Origin: an uncultured Lachnospiraceae bacterium
GTDB lineage: Bacteria; Bacillota; Clostridia; Lachnospirales; Lachnospiraceae
Assembly (NCBI GenBank): GCA_900314255.1
Contig: OMUP01000002.1
Location: 1 to 64,000, forward strand
Reading direction: 5' to 3'
DNA: 64,000 nt
Position numbers and translations under genes: made by a program. Positions 58,820 to 64,000 of this stretch are shown piece after piece. Within the stretch, counting starts at the first letter, position 1. Each line of letters opens with the position of its first letter. The notes under the pieces were generated by a model that was given only the letters and a program-made list of their open reading frames with translations, did not search any database and was not told the DNA's origin.

Positions 58820-60547
58820 ATGGGTTACATGGAAACGTACCGCGAATGGATGAACAATCCGTATTTCAGCGAGGAGGCGCGCCGGGAACTGAAAAGCATT
58901 GAGAATGACCCGGCTGAGATCGAGGACCGTTTTTACCGGGATCTGGAATTCGGTACCGGCGGTCTGCGCGGCATTGTCGGAATCGGCACGAACCGCATGA
59001 ATATCTACACGGTGCGCAAAGCGACACAGGGACTTGCCAACTTCATCATCAAGGAAGGCGGACAGAAGCGCGGCGTGGCGATTTCGTTTGACTGCCGCCG
59101 GATGAGCCCGGAATTTGCCGATGAGGCGGCCCGCTGCCTGGCAGCCAACGGTATTGTCGCCTATATCTTTCCGTATCTGAAGCCGACTCCGGAACTTTCT
59201 TTTGCCGTGCGCAGGCTCAACTGCATCGCCGGCATTATGATCACCGCAAGCCACAATCCGCCGGAATACAACGGCTACAAGGTCTACTGGGAAGACGGCG
59301 CACAGATCACCGCGCCCAAGGACCGTGAGATTATCTCCGAGGTACAGGCGGTTACCGACTTTGCCGATGTGAAAATGATGGACAAGGAAGAGGCGATGGT
59401 TAAGAACCTCTACCGCATCATCGGATATGACATGGATGACGAGTATGTGGCAGCGCTTCATCAGAACTGCCTGAACGAAGAGCTGATCCGTCGCGTTCAG
59501 GACGATCTGAAGATCGTATACACGCCATTCCACGGAACCGGCAATGTTCCGGTCAGAAGAATTTTAAATGATCTGGGTTTCACGCATGTGTATGTCGTTC
59601 CGGAACAGGAAAAGCCGGATCCGGAGTTCACGACGCTTGCGTATCCGAATCCGGAGGATCCGAAGTCGTTCACGTATGCGCTTGCTCTGGCTGAGAAAGT
59701 GAATGCAGACATCATTCTGGCCACCGATCCGGATGCAGACCGTCTCGGCGTCATGGCAAGAGACAGCAGGACCGGTGAGTTCAAGTCCTTCACCGGCAAT
59801 ATGTCGGCAATCCTGATCGCAGAGTATCTTCTTTCCCAGAGAAAAGAGAAGGGACTTCTGCACAAGAACGGCGCGCTCGTGACAACGATTGTGTCCACCA
59901 ATATGGCTGTCCCGGTTGCAAAGGAATACGGCCTGCACCTTGTGGAAGTCCTCACCGGTTTCAAATATATCGGAGAACAGATCAAGTTCTTTGAACAGAA
60001 TCACGACTGGATTTATGAGTTCGGCTTTGAGGAATCGTACGGATGCCTGGTCGGCACGCACGCCAGAGACAAGGACGCTCCGTCGGCTGTCATGGCACTG
60101 TGTGAGGCAGCGGCTTACTATAAGAGCAAGGGCCTGACACTCTGGGATCAGATGCTGAATATCTACGAGAAATACGGCTATTACCGTGAAGGGCAGAAGT
60201 CCATCACGATGAAAGGCTCCGAGGGCGCAAAGGAGATCGCTGCTCTCATGGAGAAACTCCGCCATAACCCTCCGAAGAAGATCGGGCGCTGGGACGTGCT
60301 GGAATTCCGCGATTATCAGGAAGGAAAGACACTTGACACCCGGACCGGAAAAGAAGGAAAGACAGACCTGCCGAAGAGCAATGTATTGTACTATGATCTG
60401 TCAGACGGCGCATGGTGCTGCGCAAGACCATCCGGCACGGAACCAAAGATCAAGTTCTACATGGGCGTGCGCGGCAGCAGTCTGGAAGATTCGGCGGCAC
60501 AGCTTGACGCGCTGACGAAAGCGGTCGAGGAGCATGTAAAGGCTTGA
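58820..60547 (+). CDS. Phosphoglucomutase/phosphomannomutase (PgcA type)
   Basis: Alpha-D-phosphohexomutase of 575 residues. The phospho-serine lies in TASHNPPEYNGYK, the metal loop in DPDADRLGV, the sugar loop in GFEESYGCL and the phosphate loop in RPSGTEPKIKFY. The length fits the PgcA glucose-1,6-phosphomutase branch more than GlmM (about 450). ATG 58820 follows CAGGAGGAT. By position it fills the place that glmM has in the usual cdaA-cdaR-glmM operon. Confidence 0.93.
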   Translation: MGYMETYREWMNNPYFSEEARRELKSIENDPAEIEDRFYRDLEFGTGGLRGIVGIGTNRMNIYTVRKATQGLANFIIKEGGQKRGVAISFDCRRMSPEFADEAARCLAANGIVAYIFPYLKPTPELSFAVRRLNCIAGIMITASHNPPEYNGYKVYWEDGAQITAPKDREIISEVQAVTDFADVKMMDKEEAMVKNLYRIIGYDMDDEYVAALHQNCLNEELIRRVQDDLKIVYTPFHGTGNVPVRRILNDLGFTHVYVVPEQEKPDPEFTTLAYPNPEDPKSFTYALALAEKVNADIILATDPDADRLGVMARDSRTGEFKSFTGNMSAILIAEYLLSQRKEKGLLHKNGALVTTIVSTNMAVPVAKEYGLHLVEVLTGFKYIGEQIKFFEQNHDWIYEFGFEESYGCLVGTHARDKDAPSAVMALCEAAAYYKSKGLTLWDQMLNIYEKYGYYREGQKSITMKGSEGAKEIAALMEKLRHNPPKKIGRWDVLEFRDYQEGKTLDTRTGKEGKTDLPKSNVLYYDLSDGAWCCARPSGTEPKIKFYMGVRGSSLEDSAAQLDALTKAVEEHVKA

Positions 60548-60672
60548 TCCGGCACATCTGTGGCACGGTCAGCTGGAGAAGATCCGGCCGGTTCTCTGAA
60601 GAAATCTGTCCGCGATTCTTAATAAACGACAAATTTATATCATAGTTCGAACACAATTCGGTCACAAAGCGC

Positions 60673-60681
60673 TGATATAGT
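60673..60681 (+). promoter_or_regulatory. Extended -10 promoter of the HtrA gene
   Basis: TGATATAGT (TG at 60673, TATAGT at 60676-60681) with no clear -35 box. The 197-base gap shows no terminator for the mutase gene. Confidence 0.5.
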
Positions 60682-60744
60682 TTAATTTGTCAAAAGGAAA
60701 TACGGGCATAAGCCTGAGATTATATCTGAGGAGACGAAACAGTT

Positions 60745-62244
60745 ATGGAAGAATATGGCAACAACGAATTCGAGAACGAAAATTCCCGCAATTCCGGTCA
60801 ATATGACAGCCAGAATCAGGGAACCGAAAACACGGGAACGTATGGCAGCGCGCAGAGCGGCGCATCCGGAAACACAGGCAGCAGCACGCCGGATTCGGAC
60901 GGCTGGCACAATGAGTCGCGCGAAAACGGAACCTGGCAGAATAACAACGGCAGCGGCTACTATCAGAATGGCAGCGGCAGCGGATATTATCAGAACGGGT
61001 TCTACCAGAATACAGAAGGACAGCATCCGAAGAAACGTCCGCACAAGAGCCATCCGACGGCAAAGAAGATCGGGGCCGTTGTGCTCTCGGCCATTCTTTT
61101 CGGCGGTGTCGCAGGCGGCGTGATGGTCGGCATTCAGAAGGCGGCAGGAACGTCTTCCAGCAGCAGCGTGACCATTCCGACGACAACTTCGGTGGCAAGC
61201 AGCAGCGGAAGCAGCACGGCGACGACCGTCAGCGAGCTCGACGTTGAGTCCATTGCAGCGTCGGTGCTCCCGGCGATGGTTGAACTCTCCGGGACATATA
61301 CCGAGACGTCAAGCAACATGTACTGGTTCGGCGGCAATAACACGCAGACGTACACGACGGCAGGAACCGGCATCATCATCGGGCAGAGCGACGACTCTGT
61401 TGTCATCATGACCAATGCACATGTCGTGACTGATGTGAGTGATCTGACAGCTACCTTCAACGACGGCTCGAACGCTTCCGCAAGTGTCGTGGGCTCCCGC
61501 TCCGACAAGGATGTGGCGGTTGTAAAGGTCAAGATTTCTGACCTGTCGGATTCCACGCTGAGCCAGATCGCGGTCGCAACTCTGAACACGGATACTTCTT
61601 CCCTCAAGGTCGGCGAACCGGTGGTTGCCATCGGAAATGCCCTCGGCGAAGGCCAGTCCGTGACAAGCGGCATCATCTCCGCGACGGGGCGGTCCATTAC
61701 CGTCAACAACTACACATATGATGATCTGATCATGACGGATGCAGCCATCAATTCCGGCAACTCCGGCGGTGCGCTTCTGAATGCGAACGGAGAGGTCATC
61801 GGCATTAACTTTGCAAAGTCGAGTGACGACGGCGTGCAGAACATGGCATATTCGATTCCGGTCGGCGATGTGATCGACCTGGTCGAGAGCATGAGCACAA
61901 ATTCCAGCCGTGAGGCGGTTCCGGAAGGTGAAGAAGGATTCCTGGGTGTGAGCGGCGTAGATATTACATCGGACATCTCCAGCACCTACGGGTACCCGCA
62001 GGGCCTGATGATCCGCTATGTCCAGGAAGGTTCGGCGGCAGCGAATGCAGGACTTGCCGAGTACGATGTCATCACGGCAGTCGACAATCAGACTGTGACA
62101 TCTCAGAGCAGTCTGAGCTCGCTCCTGAAGTACTACAAGGCAGGGGAGACGGTTACGATCACGTACTATCATCTCGACAACAATCAGTACGTGGAAAAGT
62201 CAGTCGAAGTAACACTTGGCAGCAGACCGACGACTTCCCAGTAA
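60745..62244 (+). CDS. HtrA/DegP-family serine protease
   Basis: Protein of 499 residues: a polar N-terminal region of about 105 residues rich in Gly, Ser, Asn, Gln and Tyr, with NGSGSGYYQNG-type repeats; one transmembrane helix (about 110-135); a Ser/Thr linker; the trypsin-like domain with H226 (NAHVVTD), D256 and S340 (GNSGGA); and a C-terminal PDZ domain. It degrades or refolds misfolded proteins outside the membrane. It has its own promoter and a strong terminator. Confidence 0.95.
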   Translation: MEEYGNNEFENENSRNSGQYDSQNQGTENTGTYGSAQSGASGNTGSSTPDSDGWHNESRENGTWQNNNGSGYYQNGSGSGYYQNGFYQNTEGQHPKKRPHKSHPTAKKIGAVVLSAILFGGVAGGVMVGIQKAAGTSSSSSVTIPTTTSVASSSGSSTATTVSELDVESIAASVLPAMVELSGTYTETSSNMYWFGGNNTQTYTTAGTGIIIGQSDDSVVIMTNAHVVTDVSDLTATFNDGSNASASVVGSRSDKDVAVVKVKISDLSDSTLSQIAVATLNTDTSSLKVGEPVVAIGNALGEGQSVTSGIISATGRSITVNNYTYDDLIMTDAAINSGNSGGALLNANGEVIGINFAKSSDDGVQNMAYSIPVGDVIDLVESMSTNSSREAVPEGEEGFLGVSGVDITSDISSTYGYPQGLMIRYVQEGSAAANAGLAEYDVITAVDNQTVTSQSSLSSLLKYYKAGETVTITYYHLDNNQYVEKSVEVTLGSRPTTSQ

Positions 62245-62263
62245 ACAGAGCGGTATATGAGTC

Positions 62264-62300
62264 AGACGGTTTCCTTCGTAGAGGGAAGCCGTCTTTTTTT
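62264..62300 (+). terminator. Terminator after the HtrA gene
   Basis: AGACGGTTTCCTT (62264-62276) pairs with AGGGAAGCCGTCT (62282-62294), with one G-T pair, then seven T residues. Confidence 0.93.
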
Positions 62301-62331
62301 CTTTTTTTAGAAAATTGCAATCGCGGATTTA

Positions 62332-62359
62332 TTGCGCGGCGCGCGGCAGCGTATATAAT
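62332..62359 (+). promoter_or_regulatory. Promoter of clpX
   Basis: TTGCGC at 62332-62337 and TATAAT at 62354-62359, spacing 16. The spacer is very GC-rich (GCGCGCGGC). Confidence 0.7.
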
Positions 62360-62393
62360 TTAATACAGTACGATAAAGAATCGAGGACAGAAT

Positions 62394-63878
62394 ATGAGCG
62401 AAACGCAGGAACATTACTGCTCGGTGTGCCACCGTCCGGAAAGCGTGACAGGCAGGCAGCTTGACATGGGCGGAATGTATATATGCATGGACTGTATGCA
62501 GCGCACGATCGACGTGATGAGCAGCAGCGGATTCAATCTCACCAATATGATGAACAACATGCCGCCGAACATGGTAAATGACCTGACAAGCGGCATTTCC
62601 GCCGGCAGTACCGAAGGCGGGGACAATAAGGAAAAAGGCAGCGGTGAAAGCAAAGACAGCAAAACGGAAGAAGCCGGAAGACAGAATGGCTTTGATCCGT
62701 TTTCATTTTTCAAACTCAGAACAGGTCAGGGGCAGGGACAGCAGACGAAAGAAGACGACGATCCCCCGCTGAAACTTTCGGATGTCCCGGCTCCTCACGA
62801 AATCAAGCGGATGCTGGACGAGTATGTGATCGGGCAGGAAGAGGCGAAGAAAGTCATGTCTGTCGCCGTGTACAATCACTACAAGCGGGTCGCGACCGGC
62901 ACGATGGACGACATACAGATTGAGAAGTCCAACATGCTGATGATCGGACCGACCGGATCCGGCAAGACATATCTGGTGCAGACCATCGCGAAGCTTCTGA
63001 AGGTTCCGCTTGCGATTGCGGACGCCACGTCGCTGACAGAGGCAGGCTACATCGGTGACGATGTGGAAAGCGTTCTCTCCAAACTGCTGGCCAATGCCGG
63101 CAACAACGTGAAGCGGGCTGAGCGAGGCATCGTATTTATCGATGAGATTGACAAGATCGCGAAAAAACAGGACATGCACAGCCGGGATGTTTCAGGCGAG
63201 TCGGTGCAGCAGTCTCTGCTCAAGATTCTGGAGGGAGCGACAGTCGAAGTGCCGGTCGGCGCCACGAGCAAGAGTGCTATGGTGCCTCTGACGCGCATGA
63301 ATACCCGCAATATTCTGTTCATCTGCGGCGGCGCGTTCCCGGGACTTGAAGAAATCATCCGCAACCGTCTGAACAAGACTTCCGGGATCGGCTTTACGGC
63401 AGAACTCAAAAATCAGTATGACTCTGTGAAGAATATCTTCAGCTATGTGACGATCGAAGATCTGAAGCAGTACGGGATGATTTCGGAATTCCTCGGCCGT
63501 CTTCCGGTTGTCTTCTCGCTGGAGGCCCTCGACAAGGATGCGATGGTGCGGATTCTGCGGGATCCGAAGAATGCGATTATCGCACAGTATCAGAAATTGC
63601 TGGCACTTGACGGCGTCGATCTGGAATTCACCGACGACGCTCTGGGGGCGATCGCTGAGCTGGCTCTTGAAAAAGAAACAGGCGCCAGAGCGCTGCGTTC
63701 CGTCCTGGAGAGCCGGATCATGGACATCATGTATGAGGTGCCGAAGGACCGGAACATCGGCCGCTTGACAATTACAGGCGACTATATCCGCGGCAAGGGG
63801 GCACCGGTCATCCAGATGCGGGAAGAAGAAGTGCCGCGCATCCGCACGGCACAGCAGGACAGTCTGCCGGAAAAATAA
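62394..63878 (+). CDS. clpX: ATP-dependent Clp protease ATPase subunit ClpX
   Basis: AAA+ unfoldase of 494 residues. The N-terminal zinc domain has CSVC and CMDC. Walker A GPTGSGKT, pore loop GYIGDDVE, Walker B VFIDEIDK and the ClpP-docking IGF loop (SGIGFTAE) are all present. It is 60-70 residues longer than usual; the extra length is a Gly/Lys/Glu/Ser-rich linker (about residues 60-125) between zinc domain and ATPase. No clpP is adjacent in this window. Confidence 0.95.
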   Translation: MSETQEHYCSVCHRPESVTGRQLDMGGMYICMDCMQRTIDVMSSSGFNLTNMMNNMPPNMVNDLTSGISAGSTEGGDNKEKGSGESKDSKTEEAGRQNGFDPFSFFKLRTGQGQGQQTKEDDDPPLKLSDVPAPHEIKRMLDEYVIGQEEAKKVMSVAVYNHYKRVATGTMDDIQIEKSNMLMIGPTGSGKTYLVQTIAKLLKVPLAIADATSLTEAGYIGDDVESVLSKLLANAGNNVKRAERGIVFIDEIDKIAKKQDMHSRDVSGESVQQSLLKILEGATVEVPVGATSKSAMVPLTRMNTRNILFICGGAFPGLEEIIRNRLNKTSGIGFTAELKNQYDSVKNIFSYVTIEDLKQYGMISEFLGRLPVVFSLEALDKDAMVRILRDPKNAIIAQYQKLLALDGVDLEFTDDALGAIAELALEKETGARALRSVLESRIMDIMYEVPKDRNIGRLTITGDYIRGKGAPVIQMREEEVPRIRTAQQDSLPEK

Positions 63879-63918
63879 AAAACATGTATTAAAAAAATCA
63901 AATAATCCGATAATTAAC

Positions 63919-63947
63919 TTGCGTTTATCAAGAACAACAAGTATACT
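63919..63947 (+). promoter_or_regulatory. Promoter of a gene beyond the right edge
   Basis: TTGCGT at 63919-63924 and TATACT at 63942-63947, spacing 17, then a leader ending with AGAAGGAGAAACA at the window edge. A + strand gene must start within a few bases of position 64000. Confidence 0.75.
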
Positions 63948-64000
63948 GGTTGAAAAATCAAAACAGGATACGGTTTCCGTTTCCGAAAGAAGGAGAAACA

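Overview
The window looks like a chromosomal segment of a strictly anaerobic, saccharolytic Clostridia bacterium, most likely a GC-rich member of the Lachnospirales from a gut-like habitat. The evidence is the type of gene families: a clostridial fabK-type fatty acid operon, ECF transporters, a PAS/BTAD-type winged-helix regulator, CdaA/CdaR, ferredoxin-linked Hdr/Flx proteins, and plant-polysaccharide enzymes. Promoters follow the TTGACA/TATAAT type and ribosome sites are strong AGGAGG. No rRNA, tRNA, CRISPR, prophage or transposase gene was seen. Almost all genes lie on the + strand; only bioY and one MATE transporter are on the - strand.

Layout. 1-7.2 kb: a gene tail, enolase, then hexuronate breakdown (uxuA and two unrelated fructuronate reductases) interrupted by the divergent biotin pair bioY/bioB around a 38-base palindrome that holds both -35 boxes. 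7.2-10.4 kb: a 177-nt cloverleaf-like intergenic element and a triple AAA+ protein. 10.4-14.4 kb: NhaC antiporter, metallo-hydrolase, GH51 arabinofuranosidase. 14.7-18.2 kb: two AhpD-like proteins with an amino-acid ABC transporter. 18.3-21.3 kb: CbiMQO metal ECF transporter plus an editing deacylase. 21.4-26.4 kb: MATE, GH28, and a MarR-MATE unit with a striking operator. 26.6-34.6 kb: acpP-fabK-fabD-fabG-fabF-accB-fabZ-accC-accD-accA. 34.7-37.7 kb: PAS3-winged helix regulator and a third MATE. 38.0-49.2 kb: an eleven-gene unit fumC-hdrB-hdrC-hdrA-flxD-flxC-flxB-flxA-frdB-frdA-mdh between one consensus promoter and one strong terminator. 49.3-52.1 kb: a second NhaC antiporter and a LanC-like protein. 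52.2-60.5 kb: small alarmone synthetase, two-component pair, two unknown membrane proteins, cdaA, cdaR, HPr, phosphoglucomutase. 60.7-63.9 kb: HtrA protease and ClpX, with the promoter of a further gene at the right edge.

The most interesting system is the 38-49 kb operon. It holds every enzyme from oxaloacetate to succinate (malate dehydrogenase, fumarase, soluble fumarate reductase) together with a complete NADH-dependent flavin oxidoreductase/heterodisulfide reductase set (FlxABCD-HdrABC). No membrane anchor for the fumarate reductase is present. The arrangement suggests a cytoplasmic, flavin-based electron-bifurcating fumarate reductase that couples NADH-driven fumarate reduction to ferredoxin reduction. 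That coupling is inference from gene content and motifs; it is not proven by the sequence.

Other links: the biotin uptake/synthesis pair would serve the biotin-dependent acetyl-CoA carboxylase encoded 23 kb away; HPr with an intact regulatory serine and a perfect cre box before uxuA point to CcpA-type catabolite control of hexuronate use; GH28, GH51 and the Uxu enzymes together indicate pectin and arabinan use.
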